Assembly (NCBI GenBank): GCA_964006375.1
Contig: OZ023262.1
Coordinates: 94,962,976-95,026,975 of the forward strand
Reading direction: 5' to 3'
DNA from: Tillus elongatus
Taxonomy: Eukaryota; Arthropoda; Insecta; Coleoptera; Cleridae
Length of the DNA: 64,000 bases
A program made the position numbers and the translations under genes. Below the pieces are notes generated by a model that searched no databases, was not told the origin of the DNA, and saw only the letters and a list, made by a program, of their open reading frames with translations. This document shows, piece after piece, positions 17,049 through 36,532 of this stretch (its first letter is position 1; each line of letters opens with the position of its first letter).

Positions 17049-18232
17049 CACTTGTGAATCCAGAGAAGAAATCTCTACAGCTGTATTTAATAGAAACATT
17101 TTATTAAAGCGGTTACGGTTCTTCTCCCAGTTTTGTTCATTTCCTTTTATGTATACACACCGGGGGTGAATTTTTTGTTAAAAAAACTTTTATACAATGA
17201 AATGTAAATGGTGTAAAATAATTCTATTTATGTGCCGAATCAGCCAGGCTTTTTGCCGTACAACACACTGGGTCGTATGTCAAAAACCACGTGACCTAAT
17301 TTTTTTGCGCTTTTCCTTTCGTTTATGAGGAACCTTCATAAATATTTATGAAGACAAAAATGAGTATATGATTGGGATTGTTACATATAGTAAATTAGTC
17401 GTTAGTTCAAGCTACTGGTGAAGTTTAATTCATAAAATTTCCGGCAGCACATAATTATAATTAGTAAGATAAATAAAGCGGCGGAAGAAGGAAAGCAGAG
17501 TAGAGATGCGATGGGCAGGTAGAGGCTCCTGTATTTTATACTGGAAAGGGTGAGAGAGCTCGCCAGTTCATTTTCCACGCCACTGCACACCTCATTACGG
17601 GCTCACGAATACACTAGCTAAGCATTACTGCGAAACGGCCCGTTCCGAATTTGTGTATCGCTGTTTCGGTGGCCGCCTCCACTTCGCTCTCGAACTGATG
17701 ACGCAACAATATGACAAAGTTATGTAACAGTTAGATGGGTAACATATTATAGAAACAGTTTCCAGATTGCTTTTGCTGTTCGTTGGTTTGGGAATTATGC
17801 GAAAATTTGCTATTATGTTCAACATTGATGTTTACTACAACAAGATCATTAGTTAGGAGTTAATACAAACACGTAAACTACTGTTATTTATAGAACCCGT
17901 TTCCTATTGTAGAAAATGGGAATGATTTTGTACGAGGTGATTTACCTAAAATTTCACACTTCAGTAGAGAAAATCGCTTCTATGATCACGACTGTGGCAG
18001 ATATAATATAAATGTGCTGTGGTAGCGAATTGTCATATGAATTGTGTTTAAATAAAAACAACTCTTAGTTGAATTAATATTCAATTAATATGAATGAAAG
18101 AACTAGCAAAAAAGTTTGTAGTGAGAAAGTGAGTAGGTATATATAAATATATTAAGAAGAGCATGCATTTTACGATCTGTTTGAAATTTTTAGCTTTTTA
18201 GCTTATTAAATATGTTAATTTGAAGTTTGATC
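17049..18232. other. No gene recognised
   Basis: Includes a slightly GC-richer stretch (17460-17710) without recognisable coding similarity. An E-like remnant (TGTGCTGTGGTAGCGAATT) is at about 18012. Confidence 0.4.
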
Positions 18233-18470
18233 TGAGAACCTCGGTGGTTCAGGGGTAAGAACGTGTGCTTCTGAACCGAAGGGTACTGGGTTCGATCCCA
18301 GCGTACTCCTTTCATTTTTCAGTACAAACTGTAACATTAACATCAACCGAGGTTCTGGCATTGTATTTGAGCAAGTTGAATGTTTGCACGTTCCGCCCTT
18401 CGGAGGGGGCGTAAAGCCGTCGGTCCCGTGTCAATGCGATGTTGAGCACGTTCAAGATCCCTACCCTCCA
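18233..18470 (+). mobile_element. tRNA-derived SINE, 3' truncated (copy 1)
   Basis: The head is tRNA-like: an A-box-like GGTGGTTCAGGGGTAAG and a B box GGTTCGATCCC (18289-18299). The body contains GAGGTTCTGGCATTGTATTT, CGTTCCGCCCTTCGGAGG and AAAGCCGTCGGTCCCGTG. It stops where full copies (49330-49682) continue. No acceptor stem can be formed, so it is not a tRNA gene. Confidence 0.8.
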
Positions 18471-21479
<3,009 letters not shown>

Positions 21480-21960
21480 TACACTCAACAAAAAAAAACA
21501 AGAAAGCTGAACCTAAAAAGAATCCCGTGCTCCATGCATTGAGGGTGATTGTATGCATGCAGAATAACCCTTAGGTCGAAGAGGGTTTTTGCCCCCGCAG
21601 CCAAAAACCCGGGGGGTTCTTCTTCCCCTTGTGCATGCATACAACTACCTGCAAAGCAAAACGTACAAGAAAAAATTCTTGGGAGCAACCTCCAATGAAG
21701 TTACTAGAACTGGGCGAATATGAATGCGATGCGGGGTAGACATGGTTTGAAGGAGGTATTGCTGCAAAATGTTAAAAACGCATCTTTTAAAGGTCCGACT
21801 AAATATTTTTTTAGCATTTCCGCTCATATTTCCTTCCCGCCAAGCACCCCTATTCATTATTCGTACATTAACTTTCTTGGAGGTTGCTTGTAACAAATTT
21901 TCCTTGTGACTTGTGCATCCAAGAAGGGTTCTAAGTACGTTGCTGAAAAAAATACAAAAA
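21480..21960. repeat. Diverged inverted pair of the R' tail unit
   Basis: GTACAAGAAAAAATTCTTGG with CCAATGAAGTTACTAGAAC (21662-21710) is mirrored by ACTTTCTTGGAGGTTGC with CCTTGTGACTTGTGCATCC (21870-21920). This is the arrangement seen in R5 at 15.6-16.1 kb. Confidence 0.5.
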
Positions 21961-22959
21961 TCCTAAATGCAGTTAACTGTAAATTTACCGAAATGACATC
22001 CCACAACGTCGCCTATATAATGCCTTTTTCAAATAATATCAAACACGGCACTAAAATAAATAAATTTACTTGCTGTTTCACTTCTTTTTTATGTTTATAT
22101 TACATATATAAGCACAAGATAAGTAAGTATAATAAAGCGTGGCCCTTAATTAACATCGGGGATACACAACCTTAAATGTAGAGAAGACATTTAGATCATG
22201 TGTTAAGAGCCATATGTTTGATTACAACTCACTTCTAACTCTATGCACACAAAAATTAGTCAAACACATTTATAAACTCTAAAAAAGCAACTGTTTTAGA
22301 TATTATTTTAAATAAACCAATAGGAATACGTTTCGCGGCGATTTTGCAATTCGCGAGTGTATGAAACTAGTTTTTGTCCAAGATACTGGACTACCAGGTC
22401 TTGATACTTGCAAAGAACATTGACTGAGACACAGATTTTCCATTTTACGCAAAATTGTATTGTTTTGAATCATTACCTCAAAATTTTCATTTATAACCAT
22501 CGTCCAATATTTATTTTCAATATTTATGTTTTAAATATGGTAGGTTAATCAAAAGTTAGTTGTAAAATATCAAACGTTGTTCACGTCTCCACCTATATTA
22601 TTTTGTGTTAACTAGAGCAGCTGTGACAACATACTACCTGGTTCCGCACCGAGATGACGTCCCTGTCGTACTTCTCTTCAATCTTCAACATGCTGACATG
22701 TTGCAATAATGTAACTTTCACTTGTTTCTAGCTACGACTTATTTGAACAGCATATCAGTATAGGTAACCTCATCTGTCTTTGTCTAATATTGTAGATATT
22801 GCATTACAGAATCTGAAGTGATGTCGTTGATTATTTTAATATTAATTTAGAATAACTTTGTTTTAATTCGACCGAAAGACTTGAAAATTGATACGCAGCT
22901 ACCTTTGTCTATGTTCTTTTAAGTTGTAAATTTTCGTTTCGATCACTTAAAAAAATTGG
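21961..22959. other. No gene recognised
   Basis: AT-rich sequence with no repeat family or coding signal that I can identify. Confidence 0.4.
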
Positions 22960-23110
22960 GAGATATTGCGTTTAAAAAATTATTTTTTAATTTTTTGTTA
23001 AGAAAAATTTGGCATCAAGATCTGATGAACGAACCCATCCAAGCTATTAACAAAATAAAGGTAATTTCCAAATTTGGTCTAAATCACCGAAGTATTTTAT
23101 GGGTTATCGA

Positions 23111-23187
<77 letters not shown>

Positions 23188-23540
23188 TAACTTGGAAATG
23201 GGTTCCAGGGGCCCTAATTCGTGCTCGTGCTCATTTGACGAAATTTTCCAAAAGTCCCACCGTCGAGACCTCTCTACTAGTGAATTTTCTTAATGAAAAT
23301 TCACAAATAATGAGCCGATTGGTAGGTAGCTTTCTTTTAAAAGTAGCTTGGATAAGTTTGTTAGCCAGGATAATCTGCCCAGCTTTTCTGGGAAAATATC
23401 TGGTTTTCTTTGGAACAGTTTTGGTGTCTCCGAAAATAACAAACCTATGGTAATTAAATTTGATACGTAGGTATACAGTATGAAATAGACTATGTACCAG
23501 AAAAACTGCTTTTAAAATTTTATTCTTCAAACGCGAATGT
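22960..23540 (-). mobile_element. Partial R-related element with (TA)n (R6)
   Basis: After the (TA)n comes a reversed left end: GGGTTCCAGGGGCCCTAATT, then CTAGTGAATTTTCTTAATGAAAATTCAC, a hairpin at 23278-23305. Sequence on both sides resembles R interiors (GCCAGGATAATCTGCCCAG). Confidence 0.55.
23115..23182. repeat. (TA)n microsatellite inside R6
   Basis: TA dinucleotides. Confidence 0.95.
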
Positions 23541-24156
23541 CGCGATTTGAAACGTCAAAGTTGGCTTATTACAAAACTTATTAAGATCTTCTACTATATT
23601 ATTTTGATATGCTTAATCTGGCTGAACTTCTACTGTAACAATTCCGTATTCTCTAAAGCAATAAATTATAATATTTAATTTGTTTTTGTTTTGACTTTGG
23701 TTTAAATAATGACATAAATAGGGTTATCACTCTTTCACAAACGGACAAAGATCATATAAATTCCTGCATTCTCATGTTTTATCTCAACACAACGTTAGTT
23801 TTATTTTTAGTTAAATTGTAAATATTACTTAAATTCTACCATTAAACACGATATCGACTTGTGAGAATACATACAATAACAACATATTTTTAAGTTATGT
23901 TTAGATATAATATTCATTTATACCGCGAACTTAAACTCTGCTTATCTGAACTAAATAGAGCCTTTTGACCTTTCGTTCCTTGCAAAATGTAACTAAAATA
24001 ATATTCCCTAAAATATATACATGGTGATTGTTATCCCAAATATGTTAAGCAATACATGATTCATACCTAGTGTCATAATTCAGTTGCGGTAAATAATAAT
24101 AATAATTATTATTATATACATTTATTGAGAAGATTTCTCTCCATACATGAAAAAGG
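23541..24156. other. No gene recognised
   Basis: AT-rich; a short AAT/ATT tract lies at 24090-24115. Confidence 0.4.
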
Positions 24157-24975
24157 TTCGGGACGCAGCAAGTGCGTTATAGTAGTGAATTTTCATAAGA
24201 ATTGTACACTGTTAGTAAGATATATTATTAAAACTAATTTTAAATTTAAATAGACATTGGAGATCGATTATAGAGTCCCAGTTAGCGATTATTTGAAAAA
24301 ATTTATATTTTATATGGAGCTAAAAAATTAAAATTTTGCCTTAGATATAATATGTAAGTACTGCAAGTGTCTTTAAAAAAATGTGTTACAAATTTCATTG
24401 AAGGTACAAATGTTTTTTCAGAAAAAAAAATTTTTTTACAAAGGGAATGTACGTGTACATATGGCAGGTATTTTTCCTTATTAATTGCTTGGATGGTTTC
24501 GTTTTAGTCAACCCATTCAGTTTTTGCGAACAATAAACAACAAAAAAGGTTTTTTATTTTATAGAGAAAATGTTCGTAAAAATATTTCATATTCGATAGC
24601 TCAATAAATTTCCCATTAGGCCAGCATCTTCAATCTTGAACCATAGTAACACCTATGTAAACGCACGTGGGTAATAAATTAAAGAAAAATAACATAATGA
24701 GCTTTGCGGATAACTAAAAATTTGTTTTAAAAAACCTTTCTTGTTGTTTATTGTTTGCAAAAACTGGATGGGTTTACTAAAATAACACGATTCAAGCAAT
24801 TAATAAGGAAAAATACCTGCCATATCTATAATTTGACAGGTACATTCCTTTGTAAACATTTTTTTTTCTGAAAAACTTTTGTAACTTTAATGAAATTTGT
24901 ACACAATTTTTAAAGGCTCTTGCAGTATTTACAAATTATATCGAAAACCAAATTTTAATTTTGTAGCTCCATATA
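24157..24975. mobile_element. G element with internal inversion (G3)
   Basis: Opens with an E terminus (CGGGACGCAGCAAGTGCG). Bases 24157-24440 are the reverse of the G2 right half, and 24560-24975 repeat the G interior in forward orientation (CATAATGAGCTTTGCGGAT, TTTGACAGGTACATTCC). The result is a fold-back structure. Confidence 0.55.
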
Positions 24976-24982
24976 AAACATA

Positions 24983-26313
<1,331 letters not shown>

Positions 26314-26814
26314 AGTTTTTTTTTTCAAATAATCGCTAACTAGGACACTTAAGCTCATTTCAAAGGTCTATTTAAATTTAAAGAATTAGTTTTATTAGTA
26401 TATCTTACTAATTGTGTACAATTCTTATGAAAATTCACTACTATAACGCACTTGCTGCATCCCGAAGTTTCCTTTAGAAAAAAAAAATATCTCAAAAGAT
26501 AAAAAGCTATGGTAACCAAAATTGATAGGTGGGTAAAAGGTTCGTAAAAAATTGTTGTAAATTTTGATGCATAAACTTCAAAATGAACATCAAAATCCGA
26601 AAGATTAGTGACCCTGCTGTGTATATCTATGCTGTCGTAATCATTTCAATTTTCACAGTTTGTCATGAAGTATCATTTTGCTTTCTTATTTAATTACATT
26701 ACTTCAGTCAATTTGAAGCATATCTGGTTGCTTGTTCTTGCCCTAATTTAGTGAAACCGTTCCATATTTAATACAGTCGTAGACTTTTGTGGCTTCACAA
26801 GTGCTTGTTTTAGG
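26314..26814. repeat. G right-end fragment, then unrecognised sequence
   Basis: 26320-26465 matches the G right end (AATAATCGCTAACTAGGAC, then an E terminus at 26428-26465). 26466-26814 is AT-rich with no recognised feature. Confidence 0.45.
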
Positions 26815-27388
<574 letters not shown>

Positions 27389-28049
27389 TTTAGCTATATT
27401 TCATAGAAAAAATTCGTTATCGAGGAGACCGCTGCTTTTGAATTCTACAAAGATTTCTTCAAATGAGCGCAAACTAGGCCCCCTAGAATCCATATCCGGT
27501 TTTACTTTCTGTTTAAATATATACAGTGTGACGCTTTTCTACGGTAAAGCTCAATATATTATGCAAGATACGAGAAAAAATTGTATACGCTACCTATAGG
27601 GTGTTTTAAGCTGCATCTTATAAAATTATTTTGACAACCACAGGATGGCCCATAAGTCGTTGGTTATACCTACTTTTTTTTGAACATTCCTTATTGCATT
27701 TTTGCATTTTGCATCGAAATATGATGCATGTTTGTAAAAAAATCGAGACGCAATAAGTGCGTTTTAGTAGCGAATTTTCATTAAGCGCTTCAAAATTCTA
27801 TATCGCAATTTGCTATTAACCTAAGGCTCGTCAGCTGGGAAACGAGTTTTTTGGAAATGTTTTTAATTTACTTTCGGAAAATTTTTTCACAGTTTCAAAC
27901 AAGTTATGTTGGTAAAATATGGTACATTATTCCTACAATATAGGTTATACCGGTGACGAAATTGATTCCTGCTTCCATTAAAGAGACATATTTTCTATTA
28001 AAAACATTTTAAGGAAATTTACTTCCATAACGCACTTGCTGCGTCCAGA
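27389..28049 (+). mobile_element. R element, short variant without (TA)n (R9)
   Basis: The left end (TTTCATAGAAAAAATTCG, GAGGAGACC, AGAATCCATATCCGG) runs to AAATATATACAGTGTGACGC and then directly into AAAGCTCAATATATTATGC, skipping the (TA)n and roughly 600 bp of the long variant. The right part has the E module (27745) and E terminus ending at 28049. It is about 660 bp. Confidence 0.65.
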
Positions 28050-28782
28050 CTTTTTCAAGTTTAGCCAGTCAGTAATAATAGTAAAAGTTAATTACAATAT
28101 TTTCAATTTTCTCCCGCATGATGATACCCTAAAACGCGAAACTGGTTTCAGGAAGTACAAGGTTTTGTGGAACTAGAGAGAACGTCTTCATGTATTTATT
28201 ATGTACTACACAAAATATTCATTATATTCACCGCATATTTTTTATCTTTAGTGACAACCCGAATGGCTTCTGGCTGGTACACTCCAGTGATTTATTGTCT
28301 CCAAATTAGGCACGCCTTGCGCCGCGACACCATTGCAGGAGATGCATTTTTCAAACATCATTAGCGTAGCATCGATTGGCTCTAAATCAACATTAGGCCA
28401 GGTAAATCCACCAACACAATGTAGTTCTTGGGCCAATTTGTGTTCGTTTACGTTTTGTGCGAAGATTGGCCGCTACTGAGCTCATCAATCAAGCAACGGA
28501 GGTGAGGCCGACATGATGGTTTACGCTTGCTGCGAATATTAATGAGCCAGCAATATGTACGAGAACCTTTCATAACACAGTCTGACTTTGCATCCACCGT
28601 AATCAAAACAAATCGCAACCTCCACGTCTAAACGTACTATATCTTGAGTGCTGAATATCAAATGAGGATGCCAAGGAGGCGAGGGGGAAATTGAAGCATC
28701 AGGCAGTTTAGCTGGATACTCGATGCGCTTTGCATTTACATATCCAACTAGATCCACATAAACATTTTCGCAATTTTCATTA
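28050..28782 (-). other. Coding-like segment, product not recognised
   Basis: Less AT-rich than its surroundings. Two open minus-strand stretches (28757-28539 and 28436-28248) read as ordinary-looking protein: LVGYVNAKRIEYPAKLPD, FSTQDIVRLDVEVAICF and CVGGFTWPNVDLEPIDATL. They are separated by stops. I do not recognise a family. It could be a decayed retroelement or a host exon remnant. It is bounded by R9 and R10. Confidence 0.3.
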
Positions 28783-28912
28783 AAGTGAATTTTCTTAAAA
28801 AAAATTCACTAATGAGGAGATCCCGACTTTTGAATTTTGAAAACATTTCTTCAAATTAGCGCTAATTAGGACCCCCAGAAAACATATCCGGGGTCAGTTT
28901 CAATTTTTATAT

Positions 28913-28992
<80 letters not shown>

Positions 28993-30102
28993 ATCACACC
29001 GATAACTCAAAAAATAATGGGCCGATTTTGATTAAATTTGGTGAAAAAATTCCTTTTGCAAATGGCTTGGATAAGTACGTTAGCCAGAAAAATCTGCCCA
29101 GGTTTTCCCGGAAAATTTTGTGTTTTCTTTCGAAAAAAAATCATATCTCCGGAATTAACAAAGTAAGGGCAACCAAATTTGGTACACAGGTTTACATCTT
29201 TATAAGTAAGTTACCTACAAAAATTTAGCTATGTAGCTCAAAAGACAAAAAAGTTATAGGCATGTAAAGAAAAATAAATTGGGGTTTTCCTCAAAACGTC
29301 AAAGTGACGATTTAAAATGTCAAAATTGGCAACATTTAGGCAAATAACTTGAATCTAATACGGGCTATGGAAATCAGATGCCTCAAGAAGGATGTTTTAC
29401 AAACCCTAAAGTCTTAGTTTCAACCTTCATTATCCTTAATTTTACTAAAATATTTCCAGAAAATTCATTTCAAATAGACCCTTTCTCTGATGCTTGGCAG
29501 TAGCCTTAGCTATAGAGTTTATCATTTAATGGTATATAATTTTTGTCGAATTTTCGTAAAAAAATAATAAAGCTCAATATATCCGTTATTATATAAGATA
29601 TGAAGAAAATTTGTATATATTAATTATAGGGTGTCTTGAGCTGCATCTTAAAATAATATTTCTGCAATCACAGGTGGCCCATAAGTCGTTGGTGATACAA
29701 ATTTCCTTTTTTTAATCAAACACGCCTTATGTTATTGCATTTTTGCATTTTCCATCGAAATATAATGCATATTTGTAAGAAACTAAATTCTGGACGCAGC
29801 ACGTGCGTTATGCTAGCGAATTTTGATCAAATGTTTCATATTTGAACAGCTCAATTTGCTATTAACCTATAAGGTTGACCAAGAAACGTGTTTTTTCGGG
29901 AACATTTTAAGTTTACTTTTGGAAATTTTTGTACATTTTCACACAACAAAGTTATTTTAATGGAACATGGCATATTGTTTTTACTATATAGGTTATACTG
30001 GTAACCAAATTTGATGCCTGCTTTCTGAAAAAAACATACATATTTGTTATTAAAAAGATTTTTATGAAAATTCACTCCCATAACGCACTTGCTGCGTCCA
30101 GA
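28783..30102 (+). mobile_element. R element, long variant, complete (R10)
   Basis: The hairpin AGTGAATTTT / AAAATTCACT is at 28784-28811, (TA)n at 28917-28988, the long interior follows, the E module starts at 29790 and the right E terminus ends at 30102. It is near-identical in structure to R7. Confidence 0.8.
28917..28988. repeat. (TA)n microsatellite inside R10
   Basis: TA dinucleotides. Confidence 0.95.
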
Positions 30103-30469
30103 ATTTTTATTGTTCAAATCAAATACACCTAAGAGTAGAAAGTCTGGACGCAGCAGGTGCGTTACGGTAGTGAATTTTCATGAAACAGTTTTTAATAGCA
30201 AATATGTCTTTTTTTAATGAAACCAAGCATCAAGTTTGGTTGCCAGTATACCTATATAGTAGAAACAATGTACCATAGTTCATTTTACAAGCATTTTGAC
30301 AAAACTACCAAAAAAGTTTTTTGCATGTAAATTTACAATTTTTCACGAAAATCCGAAAAGATTTTTTTTAAATAGCTTACTAAACATTTAGTATTATGCC
30401 CTTCACTTCTGAAATACTTCACAAGGCTGTACTATTTGAAACAATTGATTTACGACAGTTTGATTTTTT

Positions 30470-30670
30470 AAATTCAGTCACTATTTGAGCTCGCCCTGTA
30501 TACAGCATATCGATTTTTTTCATGAAATAATATAAACGAAAACCTCTTTGAATGCGTCATTTGCTGGCGACTCAGATTTCCATTGGTAAAACCGCCGGAT
30601 CGCAATTTTTGATATGTGCCAAAAATGAGAAAAGTTGTTAAAAATTTAAATAACTCGAAAAGAAGCATGC
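30470..30670. repeat. Dispersed repeat shared with 42430-42665 (inverted)
   Basis: ATTCAGTCACTATTTGAG, TGAATGCGTCATTT and ATATGTGCCAAAAA occur in reverse-complement order at 42430-42665. Confidence 0.55.
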
Positions 30671-30820
30671 ATTGCAATTTAAAAGAAAATGCAAAAATGC
30701 AATAATATAAGGGGTTTCGATTTAAAACCGAAAATTTGTATTCCCGACTTATGGGCCAATCTGTGATTGTCTAAATAATTTTAAGACGGCTCAAGAAGAA
30801 GAAAACCCTCTAATTAACTG

Positions 30821-31138
30821 TTTTTGTTTCTTTAACGTCGGTGTATTTCCGTGACTATGGTCAATCCCCGGCGACAGGGGGTACTTTTAACCCACTATCC
30901 TGGAAATTTTGCCTTTCTGTAGGAAGGGTAGGGATCTTTAACGTGTCCAACATAGCATGGACACCAGAGCGACTAATTTACGTCCCCTCAGAAGGGTGGG
31001 ACGTGCCCATTTAACTTGCTAAAATAGAATGCCACAACTTGGTTGACGTTAATGTTACCGTATGTACTGTAAAAGTCAAAGGAGAACCTCAGTACCCATC
31101 AGCTCAGAGGCACACATCTTACCACTGAACCACCGAGG
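30821..31138 (-). mobile_element. tRNA-derived SINE (copy 2), diverged
   Basis: Reversed copy. The tail TTTTTGTTTCTTTAACGTCG is at the left; the body has TATCCTGGAAATTTTGCC and CGTCCCCTCAGAAGG; the head ends ACCACTGAACCACCGAGG. The most diverged of the four main copies, inserted in R11. Confidence 0.75.
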
Positions 31139-31350
31139 CTCTATTATAAATAACGATAACAATTGCTTCTTGTATAATAACAGTAACATTTAGCTTTACT
31201 GTAGAAATGTGTCACCCTGTATAGATGTAAACAGATAAAACGTCAAACTAATCCTGAATATGGGTCCTAGGGGACCTAATTCGCGTCTGATTTGAAAAAA
31301 ATCTTTTTAATATTCAAAAGTCACAGTCTCCTATTCTTCTACGAAAATTT

Positions 31351-31969
31351 GCTAACAATTATAGACTATTAAACCATAAATCCTATAACTAAAACTACTG
31401 CTAAAGGATCAGAGAGGGAGTCTATTTGGAATGGATTTTCTGGAAACATTTTGGTAAAATGGAGGACAATGACGGTGGAATCTAAAACTTGGGACCTGTA
31501 AAACACACTTCTTGCGACACTTTCTCTACATGGCCCGTATTTGCTTTAGGCTCTTTGTCTTATTGTTGCTAATTTTGACGTTTCAAATCGTGACTTTAAC
31601 GTTTTAAGAGGAAAGGTTATCAAATTCTCAAAGTAATTTTTCTGGGATTTCTTGACCCTTTTGCGCCAAAAAACTTAGTTCACTTACCATCGATATCTTT
31701 CTATTATAAGCATAAATTATTTTGTTTTCAACAATGAACAAACTCAATTTTTTATGAAGCTAGAAACGTAAAATTTAGTATATCTATCTAGATACACTGA
31801 ATAGGAAAGTATCTGCCAAATTATAAACGTGGAAAATATTTTACCTTATTAATCATTGGTTCAAAAACAAAGTTTTTTAAAAACAAATTCTCTATTACTG
31901 AATTTTCTTAATAAGAATACACTAATATCTACAATAAAAAAAATGTGTGAGGAAAATTATAATTTTAGA
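31351..31969 (-). repeat. R and G internal fragments, no gene
   Basis: 31360-31620 mirrors the R interior (AGAGAGGGAGTCTATTTGG, AATGGAGGACAATGACGG). 31730-31930 resembles G-type sequence (CTCAATTTTTTATGAAGC). Confidence 0.45.
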
Positions 31970-32960
31970 CAAAGGTGATAAAGTTATCGAGGAGTTTTAA
32001 AGAAAAATGAGAACTAGGTCGAAATGTATGAAATCTGGAAACTATTGTTTCTACCAAATATTAAAGTGAAACAAAACAAGATGCTAGATGGATCACGCGA
32101 GAACCCAGGCCGCCCGCGTGTCAGCAGCGTATCTGTCGAACACGTTACCCCTCGACCACTGAGGCTAGGTATCAAGTGTTTGTTCGCGCGGTGTGATACC
32201 AGAAGCGTAAAGGTAAACATCTAATTGCAGAACTAACAAGTTGTTTTATAATAATTTTAATAAAGAAGTAAACCTATTTTGTTTACAATATTTGGTTTAT
32301 GCTTTCGTTTCTCACATTTCATAATATGAATTTTAGCAATTCATATTTTGCCACCAACGTCATATTTTTTTTAAAAACGTTCTGAAAAAATTTCCTTCCC
32401 TAAACATTGATCTGTTCACTATATGCTACATTTTCAATCTGAAAATTTAATTTGGGCCGCCGTTCATCAAGCTACAAATATAGTGTATTTTTAAAACGGA
32501 CGCACTTAAAAAACACAAACTTTTAGAATCACATTATTTTTAATTTCTTCCGTCATTCTAACGTCGTGCGAAAGCGGGCTGGATGTACTTTGTCCTTTCA
32601 CTTTCGCGCATTAACATGGTGTTGACAACGGTTTTCTGGATTTTAGTTCCCGAGATTTCGCGAACGCTAGTTCGGATAGTATGTTTTACGTCTTATTTGT
32701 ATTATTGTTCGCTCCTGTGTATGTATCTATGCATGGTAACTAACTACGCCGGCTTCCTCAGGCATCGGACTTTACCAACTTAAGGAGTTTCAACATATCT
32801 TTCAAATTTTGTTTTTAATTTGGAAAAAACTCAAAATATAATTTGAAAAATTACTTGAAATTCACATAAATTTGTATCATATCTCGTTACACGTAAAGTA
32901 TCATTCCAGTTGCGCGAATACTTTCAAAAATAGAGCGTATTCGACAAAAAATTTCTATAT
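31970..32960. repeat. Large dispersed repeat with two tRNA-like segments (copy T1)
   Basis: Aligns with 50510-51480: TTTTAAAGAAAAATGAGA, TTTGGGCCGCCGTTCATC and ATCAAGCTACAAATAT appear in the same order. Minus-strand tRNA-like segments lie at about 32105-32185 (TAGCCTCAGTGGTCGAGGGG) and 32735-32785. Neither folds convincingly as a tRNA by eye, and the B boxes are degenerate. Confidence 0.5.
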
Positions 32961-33088
32961 TTTTTGGCGAAAAAATCTGCGTTGTAGCTGATTTACGAAC
33001 TCGTCCACGGTTTTAACAAAATAAATATTTGCCATGTTTCGTTGTTTCGTTCAAATCAGTTGAGTATTCTTTGAGTTATCGCTCGGAT

Positions 33089-35669
<2,581 letters not shown>

Positions 35670-35689
35670 TATATCTAAATATTACTTCC

Positions 35690-36440
35690 ACATCGTCAAT
35701 ATATGTGGAAGTATGGCATCGGTGACAAAAGCTTAAAAATTTTTTTTTTCGCTTAACGTCACAAAAACTGTCAAACATATACAAAAAATGATTTGGGAAC
35801 GAGGATTTTTAAGTCTTCCAGTCTGTCTCTTAGAAACCACGATAACTTTAGAACGAATTGAGATATCGTCTTCAAATTTGGTAAACAGTTAGCATCCGAT
35901 AAACGAAAGGTTCGGATTGTTTTTGGGTAAAAGCTCTACACGGGGTACGGGATGAATGGGGGGCGATTTGGTAAAAAATTTCCTTTTTTTTTCGTTAAAA
36001 TTCGAGTAATATAACGCATTGGAGTTAATTTATTAGAAGACCTTCAATTTTGTCAAATATTCTGTGCTGAAATTAAATCAGGGGTTGAATGAGTATGGTT
36101 TGATTATCGGTGACAGAAATTTTAAATTTTTCTTTGATAAAACGGCGCAAAAGTCTCAAAACATATGGAAACTTGATCCTGCAACGAATACTTTTTGTCT
36201 TTTGGTCGGCCTGTATGTATGTCTGTTAGTAGGCGCAATAACTTTCGAACGAATTGACATATTATCTTTAAATTTGGTGTCCATTTAGCACCCGCACAAA
36301 GAAACTGTTCGAATTGTTTTTGAGTAAGATCGCTTCAGCAGGTATGGCATAAAAAAGGGGTGATTTGGTAAATATTGATATTTTTTCGTTAAAACTCGAG
36401 CACGTTTTAGAAGGTTATGGGTTAAGCAATACGAATATTT
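35690..36440 (+). repeat. Two tandem diverged units of about 390 bp
   Basis: ATCGGTGACAAAAG (35717) and ATCGGTGACAGAAAT (36107) start matching stretches with AACTTTAGAACGAATTGA / AACTTTCGAACGAATTGA, TTCAAATTTGGT / TTAAATTTGGTG and GGCGATTTGGTAAA / GGTGATTTGGTAAA at a constant offset. No coding signal. Confidence 0.6.
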
Positions 36441-36520
36441 TCTTTGTGGACAATTCATGGATGCTAAATTAATTTCATGAGTATATATTGTGAGAGTTAT
36501 GATTCAATTTGCAGCACTAC

Positions 36521-36532
36521 TATAGTGCTATT
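36521..36532. repeat. Target-site duplication of SINE copy 3, left
   Basis: TATAGTGCTATT, identical to 36893-36904. Confidence 0.85.

Larger units (their letters stand above)
30145..31350 (-). mobile_element. R-related short element containing a SINE (R11)
   Basis: Begins with a plus-oriented E terminus (GACGCAGCAGGTGCGTTACG). The interior matches the short variant at 30715-30810 (CCCGACTTATGGGCC), is interrupted by SINE copy 2, then resumes with TTGTATAATAACAGTAACAT, GTGTCACCCTGTATAGATG and a reversed left end (GGGTCCTAGGGGACC). Confidence 0.55.

Noticed and set aside
18235..18310. Possible functional tRNA gene
   Set aside because: A and B boxes are present, but no 7-bp acceptor stem or standard 7-nt anticodon loop forms, and the same head begins several SINE copies.
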